Positions 1-7,596 of a DNA stretch of 11,704 nucleotides are shown piece after piece. Position 1 is the stretch's first letter. Each line of letters begins with the position of its first letter. The notes under the pieces were generated by a model, which saw only the letters and a list, made by a program, of their open reading frames with translations, was not told the DNA's origin and made no database searches. A program made the position numbers and the translations under genes. The DNA lies in assembly GCA_003486645.1 (NCBI GenBank), contig DNGI01000338.1, positions 1-11,704 of the forward strand, written 5' to 3'. This DNA is from Cyanobacteria bacterium UBA11370. Lineage in GTDB: Bacteria > Cyanobacteriota > Cyanobacteriia > Cyanobacteriales > Coleofasciculaceae.

Positions 1-1964
1 CCAGTCACATTCAGGGCACCATTATCAGTGATATTACCCCCAGCCGTAACATTTAGGTCGCCGTCAATGTCGGAAGCTCCCAATTGAATGCCATCAGTGT
101 CGTTCAAAGTCACATCATTAGCGCTGGTGACTCTGACTGTGCCAAAGTCATTGTCATTATGATCCAGGGTGATGTTATTGCTAGCTTCTAGAATAGTCGT
201 ACCAGTTGCTGTTACTTTACCGCTAGCAACGATATTGCCGTTATTGGCAGTTAACTCTAGCCTGCCAGATCCAACGTTAAGGATACGCAGATCTACATCA
301 GCAGCGGTGATAGTCAGATCTCGTCCCCTAGTGTTGATGGAACTTCCGGGGTTCATCACAAACGAGCCACTATCATTGTTATCAGCGTCAGCGGTAAACT
401 CGATAGAGCCAGAACCAGAGTCAAAGGTCAGGGATACATTATTATCAATCGTGATATTGTTCCTCGCTTCGAGGATAACGTTACCAGTAATTCCGGTCAA
501 CTTCGTTGTGCCAATCTCGAAGTCACTTGAACCCCCATGTCCCACTAAAATCTGACCAAGAGGGTCATTATTGGGTACATCATTGTTCAGTTGGTTATCA
601 TCATCCCCTATCCCATCTACAATAGTGATGTTTCTTGGGTCGAACAAAATAGTCCCATCGAAGCCCAAAGCAGCACGAACATCAACCTTGCCATCAAAGA
701 CTAAATTGTCTTTCCCCGATACTTCAACAAATCCACCATCTCCAGAACGGCGACCCCCACGAGCGCTAATATTGCCATAAAACCCGGTAGTGCGATCGCT
801 CCAGGTAATCACTTGACCCCCATCACCCCGATTTAAAGCATCAGCTTTAATCGTCGAATCTGCACTAACATACGTAACATTAGCATTGGGTACTGTACCA
901 TTACCCTGATAGGCTCCTCCAACTTGGATATTACCCCCACCATTAGCACCAGAGGCATTAATATCAGCACCAATAACACCAACGGTATCCCCTAAAACAT
1001 TGACACTCCCACCAACGTTTCCGGATACTGAATTCGAGGCATTAATATTACCCGAAGCAATAACAACTCCTGGTTGATTCGGAATAATCGTACCAGAATC
1101 CGTGAGTTGCGCCTGTCCTTTTGGTGTGACACTAACTCCCGTTTCCACGCCTGAACCTGTCAACAATGTTGCTAAACTTTGAGGTCTAAACGGCGCTTCT
1201 CCATTTGATGTTACCGCCGCTAGTTTGGCAGGTTCAATCTCTAAGCTGAGTAAGGAACCTTCTTGACTGATTCGGACTAAATTTTTACCCTCTACAGCCG
1301 TAATTGTAATACTACCTCCGGCTGCCTCAAGGGTTCCCGTATTAACAGTATTACCCCCAATTAAACTTAAATTATGCCCTTCTGGTACGGCGAGGTTGCC
1401 TGCATTAACAATAGCTCCCGGTTGCGCTAAACCAAAGGCAAATTGATTGGGATTCCCGACTAAGTTTTGGTAGTCATTGGAACCAAACGCATTAAACAAA
1501 CGATTATTATCAAAGCCAATCCCCGTCGCGGTAGTGGCAATAAAATCAGCCGGGACATTTAAACTTGCTTGTGAACCAAAGACAATCCCCGCTGGATTCA
1601 TTAAATATAAATTAGAATTCCCACCCGTTACCTGAATTAAACCGTTAATAATCGAAGCATCGCCACCAACAACACGCCCCAAGATATTCTGAATTTGGGG
1701 ATTAGACATAAAGTTGGCAATTTGACCATCCGAGAGTCCAAATTTCTCGAAACTATGGAAGAGATTTCGCCCATCCCCAGACCGACTCCCGCCTTTAATA
1801 TCAAAACGATTCCCCCGCGATTCAACCCGCGTTCCTGTACCATCGTTAGCGCGGGTAATGGGTTCGGCTAGAACAACTATGTTAAAAAATGGATCGAGGC
1901 TGACGCTAAACATCCAAAGCCAAAATCCAATAACGGTGGTTCTTAAAATAGTGATTTTTTTCAT
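1..1964 (-). CDS. Filamentous haemagglutinin N-terminal domain exoprotein (TpsA-like), 3' end missing
   Basis: Secreted beta-helical exoprotein of the two-partner secretion type, as judged from its N-terminal domain. Reading the minus strand from the ATG at 1964-1962 gives 654 uninterrupted codons to the window edge. Residues 1-33 form a signal peptide (MKK start, hydrophobic core, likely cleavage after VVLA). Residues about 36-180 are the haemagglutination-activity/TPS domain, with NLFHSFEKF (67-75) and the hallmark NLYLMNPAGIVFG (118-130). Residues about 310-450 carry Gly/Asn-rich strands including GDGGFVEVSGK (408-418) and ILFDPRNITIVDG, usual in cyanobacterial members. From about 480 on, beta-solenoid-like repeats follow (NVILEARNNITI, TTILEASNNITL, GDLNVTAGGNIT). 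The family is often well over 1,000 residues, so at least the C-terminal part is missing. No TpsB outer-membrane transporter is in view. No clear Shine-Dalgarno precedes the ATG. The family assignment is firm; the adhesin role and the ligand are inference. Confidence 0.93.
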   Translation of the reverse strand, partial: MKKITILRTTVIGFWLWMFSVSLDPFFNIVVLAEPITRANDGTGTRVESRGNRFDIKGGSRSGDGRNLFHSFEKFGLSDGQIANFMSNPQIQNILGRVVGGDASIINGLIQVTGGNSNLYLMNPAGIVFGSQASLNVPADFIATTATGIGFDNNRLFNAFGSNDYQNLVGNPNQFAFGLAQPGAIVNAGNLAVPEGHNLSLIGGNTVNTGTLEAAGGSITITAVEGKNLVRISQEGSLLSLEIEPAKLAAVTSNGEAPFRPQSLATLLTGSGVETGVSVTPKGQAQLTDSGTIIPNQPGVVIASGNINASNSVSGNVGGSVNVLGDTVGVIGADINASGANGGGNIQVGGAYQGNGTVPNANVTYVSADSTIKADALNRGDGGQVITWSDRTTGFYGNISARGGRRSGDGGFVEVSGKDNLVFDGKVDVRAALGFDGTILFDPRNITIVDGIGDDDNQLNNDVPNNDPLGQILVGHGGSSDFEIGTTKLTGITGNVILEARNNITIDNNVSLTFDSGSGSIEFTADADNNDSGSFVMNPGSSINTRGRDLTITAADVDLRILNVGSGRLELTANNGNIVASGKVTATGTTILEASNNITLDHNDNDFGTVRVTSANDVTLNDTDGIQLGASDIDGDLNVTAGGNITDNGALNVT

Positions 1965-2360
1965 AGCGACTTTTTTACCCAGTGAGGGTTGGGTTTTTAA
2001 GGAAAATTTATCGTTTTGGTTGCCAGACAAACTGTTCTAACTCACAGACACACCCGTTATCGAACAGCGAAGGGAGATACTCTAGGGGCTTTTGCTTAAC
2101 CCCTGTCACTCAAGCGATCGCGCTTTAACCGTCTGGCATAGACAATTAGGCTTAACGTGCTAATTTTAGTAGATGCTATGGGTGTTATCCTAACACCCTT
2201 TACAAAATTCAATTTTAGTTTTGAACTAAACGTTAGAATGAATTTAAAACAACTTAAAACATACGGTGTTTATTCAAGCATTAACTCAGGAACTATTAAG
2301 TTATGTCAGGGTCAGTTAGCTCGATAAGTGTAAAGAAAACGGCTGTGTTCGCCATTTTTC
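1965..2360. promoter_or_regulatory. Divergent intergenic region with three small palindromes
   Basis: This spacer lies between the starts of the haemagglutinin gene (minus) and the ABC ATPase gene (plus), so it must carry the promoters of both. I see no convincing protein-coding frame. It holds a HIP1 site at 2114-2121 and three close palindromes: GGGTGTTA-TCC-TAACACCC (2180-2198), AAAATT-C-AATTTT (2204-2216) and TTTAGTT-TTG-AACTAAA (2214-2230). A weaker stem lies around 2085-2105 (AGGGG/CCCCT). The palindromes could be operators or RNA hairpins. No confident -35/-10 pair could be assigned. Confidence 0.5.
2180..2198. repeat. Perfect 8-bp inverted repeat with 3-nt loop
   Basis: GGGTGTTA and TAACACCC are exact reverse complements separated by TCC. 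It is not followed by a clear T-run on either strand and sits between two gene starts, so a binding site or 5'-UTR hairpin is more plausible than a terminator. The role is inference. Confidence 0.6.
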
Positions 2361-3200
2361 ATGCCCTACTCACTGAACCTGAGCGGTTTGATGTTATATT
2401 TCTTTACATCTATCGATAATCTGCCCCTTACCGTAACTCACCTTAACTCTGTTGTGTCTACAAAAAACCGAAGACAGCTTGAGTCGCTTTCAATAGGTTT
2501 AAGTTATGCTGAAACCGCCACTATCCTGGCTAAAGGCGTAGAGATGGGATTTCAGTCAGGACAGCAGTACTATCAAGTACTCAAAGGAATTGACTGGCAA
2601 GTCAAAAGCGGCGATATTCAGCTGTTAATGGGACCATCAGGATCGGGGAAAACCACCTTGTTGTCAATCTTAGCAGGACTCTTGACCCCTGATAGGGGGG
2701 AAGTGTACTTATTGGGGGAAGAGATTACTCGGATGTCTCGCTCCAAACTCACACGCTTTCGACGTAAAAATATCGGTTTTATTTTCCAGAATTTTAACTT
2801 ATTTCCTGCCCTAACAGCCGCTGAAAATGTAGAAGTTGTCCTCAATATTAAAGGAATTCAGGGCAAGAAAGCGCGAATTCAAGCTCAAGGTTTGTTAGAA
2901 CAGGTTGGGTTGGGTTTGCAAGCGAATCAAAAACCAGCGGATTTATCTGGGGGACAGAAACAGCGAGTTGCGATCGCGCGTGCTTTAGCGGGTCATCCTC
3001 GTATTATTATGGCAGATGAACCCACGGCTGCGTTGGATTCTCAGAGTGGGCATAAGGTGATTGAGTTATTACGTTGGTTGGCAAAGGAAGAGGGATGTAC
3101 GGTGTTGATGGTAACGCACGATCCACGAATTATTGATGTGGCTGATCGAGTCACTTATTTGGAAGATGGAATGTTGAAAACGTCTGAAAAAATGTCCTAA
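2361..3200 (+). CDS. ABC transporter ATP-binding protein (DevA/MacB/LolD-like)
   Basis: ATPase subunit of an ABC transporter, of the kind that powers MacB/DevC-type permeases. In the 279-residue reading, Walker A GPSGSGKTT is at 91-99, the Q-loop glutamine at 143 (FIFQNFNLF), the signature LSGGQKQR at 195-202, Walker B IIMADEP at 215-221, the D-loop ALDS at 224-227 and the switch histidine at 253 (VTHD). All catalytic elements are intact. The canonical domain begins near residue 52 and would be about 230 residues long. The first 50 residues are therefore extra, and the true start may be later, for example ATG 2391 or GTG 2454 (248 residues). None of these starts has a good Shine-Dalgarno. No permease or membrane-fusion gene is adjacent, so the substrate cannot be inferred and this is an orphan ATPase here. 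It ends 133 bp before the convergent SDR gene. Confidence 0.92.
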   Translation: MPYSLNLSGLMLYFFTSIDNLPLTVTHLNSVVSTKNRRQLESLSIGLSYAETATILAKGVEMGFQSGQQYYQVLKGIDWQVKSGDIQLLMGPSGSGKTTLLSILAGLLTPDRGEVYLLGEEITRMSRSKLTRFRRKNIGFIFQNFNLFPALTAAENVEVVLNIKGIQGKKARIQAQGLLEQVGLGLQANQKPADLSGGQKQRVAIARALAGHPRIIMADEPTAALDSQSGHKVIELLRWLAKEEGCTVLMVTHDPRIIDVADRVTYLEDGMLKTSEKMS

Positions 3201-3266
3201 GTGGCAACGGATTTGATAGCGGATGTAACGGATGTGGCAACGGATTTGATAGCGGATGTAGCGGAT
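3201..3266. repeat. 33-bp tandem repeat, two copies plus a partial third
   Basis: Two 33-bp units (3201-3233 and 3234-3266) begin GTGGCAACGGATTTGATAGC and differ at one position (AACGGAT versus AGCGGAT). A partial unit then runs into the left arm of the adjacent inverted repeat. The array starts immediately after the ABC-gene stop codon. It contains an internal short motif, CGGATGTA, several times. Its period is a multiple of three, so both strands stay open (an Asp-Val/Ala-Thr-rich peptide on plus), but nothing else suggests that it is translated. Confidence 0.85.
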
Positions 3267-3333
3267 GTAACGGATGGGTTATTGGTTTTTTCAGCAGCTT
3301 CTATTTCTACAGATAACCCATCCGTTACATCCG
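3262..3333. terminator. Long perfect inverted repeat between convergent genes (putative bidirectional terminator)
   Basis: The arms 3262-3282 and 3313-3333 are exact 21-bp reverse complements around a 30-nt loop. Pairing can be extended by a G·T wobble and three more pairs (3258-3261 with 3334-3337), which runs into the SDR stop codon (3334-3336). An RNA made from either strand would form a very stable hairpin. Its position between two convergent stop codons fits transcription termination or mRNA 3'-end protection for both genes. A TTTTTT run (3286-3291) lies in the loop, not after the stem, so it is not a textbook intrinsic terminator. The inverted repeat is certain; its function is inferred. 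Confidence 0.65.
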
Positions 3334-4299
3334 TTACCCAATCCGCTGCCAAGCTATTTCCCTTAAAGTTTCGGCTACAGAACGAGGATTCCAACCCAAT
3401 TGCTGACGCGCTTTAGTGGCATCTACTCGCACGCAACGATCATAAATATAATGAACCCGTTCTCGACTGATAGGGGGTTGCCAATTGAGGAAACGTCCGA
3501 TGGGATCGAGGATATTTCCAACTAGTCTAACTAAGAATTCTGGTGCTTCAGCGGGTGCGGGAATACCTGTTTCTTGACTGAGGAAGTTGAACATTTCACG
3601 GGTACTTAATTCTCCTGCTGAAATGATATACTTTTCTCCTGGTTTAGCGTTTTGGGCGGCTAGAATCATTGCGTCTACTAAGTCATCGACATGGACGATT
3701 CCGGTTATGCGATCGCCTCCTGCCCAAATTTTTAGTCTTCCTTTTAGAAATTGCTGGATTACAGGACCAAAGTGGGGGTCGTCTGCACCAAAAATTCCGG
3801 ATGGTAAGATACTGACTATGGGTAGACCTTGAGTGGCAAATTGATTGACTAATTCTTGTGCTTGGTATTTGGTATAATCGTAGGCGGAGGAAAAATCTGT
3901 TTGGGTTCGTTGAAAGGTTTCATCAATGATTTTACCTTTTGTGTCGCCAAATACACCAATTGTGCTGCAATAAACGACTTTAGATACACCAACGGTTTGA
4001 GCAATTTCTAATACAGCACGAGTTCCTTCTACATTCACTTGTTCCATTTTTTTAGCATTGACTAAACCGAGTTCTACATAAGCAGCGGTATGAAAAACCC
4101 AGTCTACCCCAGTCATGGCTTGACGCAGTGCCTCTCGGTCGGTAATATCACCGTAAATGAGTTGAATTTGGCAACCGGAAAGATGAGTTAAATTACTAGA
4201 TTTGCGGACTAATCCGATGACGCTATCTCCCCGTTTTTCTAACGCTTTGACTAAGTGAGAACCTGTAAATCCGTTTGCTCCTGTAACTAGTACTTTCAT
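3334..4299 (-). CDS. NAD(P)-dependent epimerase/dehydratase (extended SDR, dihydroflavonol-reductase-like)
   Basis: Cytosolic Rossmann-fold oxidoreductase of the extended short-chain dehydrogenase/reductase family, 321 residues and full length. The dinucleotide-binding TGANGFTG is at 6-13, an acidic cofactor-site motif GDITD at 50-54, the FHTAA strand at 69-73, catalytic Ser/Thr at 112-113 (YCSTIGVFG) and Tyr140-x3-Lys144 (SSAYDYTKYQ). ILPSGIFG (164-171) and VHVDDLVDA (202-210) are typical of the DFR/sugar-epimerase branch. The start is well supported: AAGAGG (4304-4309, minus strand) lies a few bases before the ATG. It resembles the proteins annotated as HpnA-like or dihydroflavonol 4-reductase-like in cyanobacteria, but no hopanoid or sugar genes are adjacent, so the substrate is unknown. 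The stop codon touches the inverted repeat shared with the ABC gene. Confidence 0.92.
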   Translation of the reverse strand: MKVLVTGANGFTGSHLVKALEKRGDSVIGLVRKSSNLTHLSGCQIQLIYGDITDREALRQAMTGVDWVFHTAAYVELGLVNAKKMEQVNVEGTRAVLEIAQTVGVSKVVYCSTIGVFGDTKGKIIDETFQRTQTDFSSAYDYTKYQAQELVNQFATQGLPIVSILPSGIFGADDPHFGPVIQQFLKGRLKIWAGGDRITGIVHVDDLVDAMILAAQNAKPGEKYIISAGELSTREMFNFLSQETGIPAPAEAPEFLVRLVGNILDPIGRFLNWQPPISRERVHYIYDRCVRVDATKARQQLGWNPRSVAETLREIAWQRIG

Positions 4300-4505
4300 C
4301 GATCCTCTTTTTTGAAATTTTGAGTTTTGAGTTAAATAAATCTCTTAATTGAAAACTCCACACCTCATGGCTAATAACTTTCTCATCTCTGTATTCCCCA
4401 CTCCCCACTCCCTATTTTTAGAGAAAGTCTTAACTCTTAAATTTAAAATCCACTTAATGGCACAATCAAGATTATCACTTAATCTACCCCTATCAACTTC
4501 GATCC
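4300..4505. promoter_or_regulatory. Divergent spacer between the SDR gene and fni
   Basis: A 206-bp AT-rich region that must contain the promoters of the minus-strand SDR gene and of fni. It includes the SDR ribosome-binding site (AAGAGG, minus strand, 4304-4309) and two CCCCACT heptads. No promoter hexamers stand out enough to call. Confidence 0.4.
4396..4412. repeat. Short heptad repeat CCCCACT, two copies
   Basis: CCCCACT occurs at 4396-4402 and 4403-4409 and is followed by CCC. This resembles the short tandemly repeated heptanucleotide (STRR) sequences known from cyanobacterial intergenic DNA, for which a CCCCA(A/G)T class is described. With only two copies, this is a minor feature. Confidence 0.5.
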
Positions 4506-5534
4506 ATGACAGACACTCAGACGCGAAAGGCAGATCACATCCGCATTTGTCTTGATGAAGATGTACAATTTCACGGTGTCACTAATGGACTGGAACGCTA
4601 TCGCTTCACTCACTGTTGTTTGCCAGAACTCAACCGTAGTGAGATTGACATCAGTACCACCTTTCTGGGAAAAAGGATGGGAGCGCCGTTATTGATTTCC
4701 TCGATGACTGGGGGAACTGAACAGGCAAAAACGATTAATTTTCGTCTGGCTGAAATTGCTCAAACGTATAAACTAGCAATGGGCGTTGGTTCTCAGCGGG
4801 TAGCGGTGGAGAAACCGGACGTTTCCGATACGTTTGCTGTGCGATCGCTCGCTCCGGATATCCTGTTATTTGCTAACCTGGGTGCAGTTCAACTCAACTA
4901 CACTTACGGACTTGATGAATGCCTGCGTGCGGTTGACCTTTTAACCGCAGATGCGTTAATTTTACACCTCAATCCCTTACAAGAATGTATTCAACCGAAA
5001 GGGGATACGGATTTTAGAGGGTTACTTGACAAAATAAGTCTTTTGTGTAATAAACTTCCTATCCCGGTCATTGTTAAAGAAGTTGGGAATGGCATATCGG
5101 CCGCAATGGCACAGAAATTACTTGATGCTGGCGTGAGTGCGATCGATGTTGCGGGTGCTGGAGGCACATCTTGGGCTAAGGTAGAAAGTGAACGGGCTTT
5201 AAACCCCCACCAGCGTCGATTAGGGTTGACGTTTGCAAATTGGGGACTACCCACGGCAGAATGTATTACCAGCATTCGAGATATTGCCCCAAATGTACCC
5301 CTAATTGCCTCTGGGGGATTGCGGAATGGGTTAGAAGCGGCAAAAGCGATCGCGTTAGGAGCAGATATTACAGGTTTAGCATGGCCTTTTCTCCAAGCGG
5401 CGGCGGAGTCAACGGAGGCAGTTGATGCCTTAGTGCAGCTATTGATCGCAGAAATAACTACCGTACTCTTTTGTACAGGCAATGCTACCCTATCTCAACT
5501 TAAACAATCTAATGCTTTGCAGAAGTTAGGATAG
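4506..5534 (+). CDS. fni: Type 2 isopentenyl-diphosphate delta-isomerase
   Basis: FMN- and Mg2+-dependent enzyme that interconverts isopentenyl and dimethylallyl diphosphate, feeding carotenoid, chlorophyll-phytol and quinone synthesis. The 342 residues match the usual length. Diagnostic motifs are TRKADHI (6-12, substrate phosphate binding), SSMTGG (65-70, flavin site), GVGSQR (93-98), FANLGAVQL (122-130), the catalytic/metal stretch LHLNPLQE with Gln159 and Glu160, VKEVGNG (190-196), GAGGT (217-221) and ASGGLRNG (268-275). All are intact, so the enzyme should be active. Cyanobacteria make both C5 isomers by the MEP route, so this enzyme balances the pools. The ATG at 4506 is placed by the conserved N-terminus. 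No Shine-Dalgarno precedes it, which is common in cyanobacteria. It is transcribed divergently from the SDR gene and does not appear to be in an operon. Confidence 0.97.
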   Translation: MTDTQTRKADHIRICLDEDVQFHGVTNGLERYRFTHCCLPELNRSEIDISTTFLGKRMGAPLLISSMTGGTEQAKTINFRLAEIAQTYKLAMGVGSQRVAVEKPDVSDTFAVRSLAPDILLFANLGAVQLNYTYGLDECLRAVDLLTADALILHLNPLQECIQPKGDTDFRGLLDKISLLCNKLPIPVIVKEVGNGISAAMAQKLLDAGVSAIDVAGAGGTSWAKVESERALNPHQRRLGLTFANWGLPTAECITSIRDIAPNVPLIASGGLRNGLEAAKAIALGADITGLAWPFLQAAAESTEAVDALVQLLIAEITTVLFCTGNATLSQLKQSNALQKLG

Positions 5535-5749
5535 AGTTAGGTGTTGGTTTTTTGTTGTTTGTTGTTTGTTATTGGTCAGTGAGCAATAGTTATATGATGT
5601 CCAGTTTAATAATCTTAAAAAAGATAGAGAGGGAGGCATTTTATTCTAAGTGATTATCTGGACATCCTATTAGTGGTCATTTTTAAATAGCAACCAACAA
5701 CCAACAACCAACAACCAACAACCAATAACTAACAACCAACAACTAACCA
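5535..5749. other. Intergenic repetitive element with nested inverted repeats (fni-sppA spacer)
   Basis: The spacer carries no gene but is highly structured. Outer arms at 5554-5575 and 5722-5743 are 22-nt reverse complements matching at 20 positions; both are built of heptads. Inner arms GATGTCCAG (5596-5604) and CTGGACATC (5658-5666) are exact reverse complements, with partial pairing outward to 5592/5670. A small hairpin ATCTT-AAAA-AAGAT (5612-5625) lies in the centre. The layout resembles a small non-autonomous repetitive element (MITE- or REP-like), but no target-site duplication could be established. Confidence 0.6.
5691..5746. repeat. Heptanucleotide tandem array (CAACCAA)8
   Basis: Eight contiguous 7-mers occur. 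The first five are exact CAACCAA, then TAACTAA, CAACCAA and CAACTAA. The array ends just before the sppA start codon (5750), so it occupies the whole ribosome-binding region and leaves no Shine-Dalgarno. Degenerate heptads of opposite polarity (GTTGTTT GTTGTTT GTTATTG) lie at 5554-5574. This belongs to the STRR type of short tandem repeats known in cyanobacteria. Confidence 0.9.
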
Positions 5750-7567
5750 ATGCGTCAATTTATCAAACAAACGTTTGCCAGTCTAATTGGTAGCCTTGCC
5801 GGACTGATGTTATTTTTTAGTTTGGGAACAGTTGGACTCTTAGGTTTAATAATTGTAGCCGCATCAAAAGATACAGGTCCACAAGTTAAAGATAAGTCCG
5901 TACTGATATTTGATTTATCTTTAAGTATTACTGATACCGATCCAACATCTAGTACCAGCGCTGCAATTGAAGAGACACTATCGGGCGATCAAGCAGATAC
6001 AATTACGCTGCGTACTGTTATTGATAGCTTGGATAAGGCAACTAATGATCCGCGTATTGTTGCCCTTTACCTAGACGGTTCTCGTACAACGACAGGAACT
6101 GAAACGGGATTGGCAACCTTAAAAGAAGTCCGGCAAGCGATGGAACGCTTCAAAGCTAGTGGCAAGAAAATTATTGCCTATGATGTGGATTTAGCTGAAA
6201 AAGAATATTATCTAAGTTCGGTTGCGGATACAATTATTCTTAACCCGATGGGGAGTATGGAATTGAATGGGTTTGCCTCTCAACCGCTATTCCTAACGGG
6301 AGCATTAGAAAAATTTGGCATTGGGGTTCAGGTGATTCGGGTTGGAAAGTATAAATCAGCAGTAGAACCCTTGTTACTCAAAAAAATTAGTCCCGAAAAT
6401 CGACAACAACTTCAAGCCTTATTGGGTGATCTTTGGAGTGAATTTTTAACAACGGCAAGTCAAAGTCGTAAGGTTCCTGTGCCCCAGTTGCAAGCGATTG
6501 CCGACTCTCAAGGGGTATTAACGGCTTCAGATGCACGTCAGCGAAAGTTAATCGATAAAGTGGCGTATTTTGATGAGGTTGTCGCTGAATTGAAGCAATT
6601 AACGGGTGAAACAAAAGAAGATGAATCCTTGCGGCAAATTCGCCTCACTAGCTACGCTGATGTCCCGGCTAAACAGGGAAATAACCGTTCTTCTAATAAT
6701 AAAATTGCCGTAATTTATGCTGACGGAGAAATTGTGAATGGGGAAGGCGGTGTACAACAGGTTGGAGGGGATGGTTTTGCTAAACAAATGCGCCAGTTAC
6801 GATTAGATGAAGATGTCAAAGCTGTTGTGTTGCGGGTTAATAGTCCGGGTGGTAGTGCAACCGCATCTGAGATTATTCAGCGGGAGGTGCGACTCACTCG
6901 TGGGAAAAAACCTGTTATTGTTTCAATGGGAGATGTAGCGGCATCTGGAGGCTACTGGATTGCGACCTATGGCAACCGCATTTTTGCTGAACCGAATACC
7001 GTAACAGGTTCTATTGGTGTTTTTGGAATGCTGTTGAATGTTCAAAAGTTAGCGAACAATAATGGTCTGAGTTGGGATGTGGTGAAAACAGGTCGTTTAG
7101 CAGATAGCCAAACGATTAGCCGTCCAAAAACACCCCAAGAATTAGCGATCGCACAACGAATCGTCAACCAGATTTATAATCAATTCCTCGATAAAGTAGC
7201 CGAGTCTCGCAAGTTACCTAAACAAAAGGTAGCACAAATTGCTCAAGGACGGGTTTGGTCAGGAATAGATGCAAAACAGCTTGGTTTGGTGGATGAAATT
7301 GGTGGATTGGATGATGCGATTAAGTATGCGGCTAAACAAGCGAATTTAGGGAAAGATTGGGAATTGCAGGAGTATCCGGAAGTTCGGAGTTTGGAAGAAC
7401 GAATTATCAAAAAGCTGACTGGAAATAGTCATGCACGTAATCAGGAGTTACCTGATCCATTGACTCAAGAATTTCTCAAGTTAAAAGAAGATTTGGCAAT
7501 TCTACAAGCACTCAACGATCCGAAAGGGGTCTATGCGCGTCTACCATTTAACTGGCGGTTGGAGTAG
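5750..7567 (+). CDS. sppA: Signal peptide peptidase SppA, 67K type
   Basis: Membrane-anchored serine protease of family S49 that degrades cleaved signal peptides and possibly other membrane peptides. The 605-residue length fits the two-domain 67K form. Residues about 9-38 form one N-terminal transmembrane helix. The N-terminal S49 domain supplies the general base, Lys202, in GKYKSAVEP (199-207). The C-terminal S49 domain supplies the nucleophile, Ser399, in GDVAASGGYWIA (394-405), preceded by LRVNSPGGSA (361-370), and is followed by TGSIGVF (419-425). Both members of the Ser/Lys dyad are present. In cyanobacteria and plastids such proteins are known in thylakoid membranes, with a proposed role in light acclimation; localisation is not shown here. 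The start is fixed by the membrane helix beginning right after it. The preceding bases are a heptad repeat with no Shine-Dalgarno. Confidence 0.96.
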   Translation: MRQFIKQTFASLIGSLAGLMLFFSLGTVGLLGLIIVAASKDTGPQVKDKSVLIFDLSLSITDTDPTSSTSAAIEETLSGDQADTITLRTVIDSLDKATNDPRIVALYLDGSRTTTGTETGLATLKEVRQAMERFKASGKKIIAYDVDLAEKEYYLSSVADTIILNPMGSMELNGFASQPLFLTGALEKFGIGVQVIRVGKYKSAVEPLLLKKISPENRQQLQALLGDLWSEFLTTASQSRKVPVPQLQAIADSQGVLTASDARQRKLIDKVAYFDEVVAELKQLTGETKEDESLRQIRLTSYADVPAKQGNNRSSNNKIAVIYADGEIVNGEGGVQQVGGDGFAKQMRQLRLDEDVKAVVLRVNSPGGSATASEIIQREVRLTRGKKPVIVSMGDVAASGGYWIATYGNRIFAEPNTVTGSIGVFGMLLNVQKLANNNGLSWDVVKTGRLADSQTISRPKTPQELAIAQRIVNQIYNQFLDKVAESRKLPKQKVAQIAQGRVWSGIDAKQLGLVDEIGGLDDAIKYAAKQANLGKDWELQEYPEVRSLEERIIKKLTGNSHARNQELPDPLTQEFLKLKEDLAILQALNDPKGVYARLPFNWRLE

Positions 7568-7596
7568 GGGGTAGTGATTAAATTAGACCTGTCTTG

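Noticed and set aside
169..780. Two plus-strand open frames (128 and 69 codons) at the left edge
   Set aside because: They are antisense to the continuous haemagglutinin reading frame, which has a signal peptide and family motifs throughout. Their translations are low-complexity and match no family.
1637..1843. Minus-strand 68-codon open frame overlapping the exoprotein gene
   Set aside because: It is out of frame with the clearly coding TPS-domain frame on the same strand.
3197..3416. Open frames on both strands across the 33-bp repeat
   Set aside because: They stay open only because the repeat period is a multiple of three, they overlap the SDR C-terminus, and they have no ribosome-binding sites.
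4349..4555. Plus-strand 68-codon frame overlapping the fni start
   Set aside because: It is a different frame from fni, runs through simple repeats, and overlaps the well-conserved fni N-terminus.
4991..5482. 163-codon minus-strand open frame inside fni
   Set aside because: Antisense shadow of an intact, motif-complete gene.
5691..5746. CRISPR array
   Set aside because: The 7-bp units are contiguous with no spacers. The 33-bp repeat at 3201 likewise has no spacers, and no cas genes are present.
5535..5749. Insertion sequence
   Set aside because: Inverted repeats are present, but there is no transposase frame and no identifiable target duplication, so at most it is a non-autonomous element.
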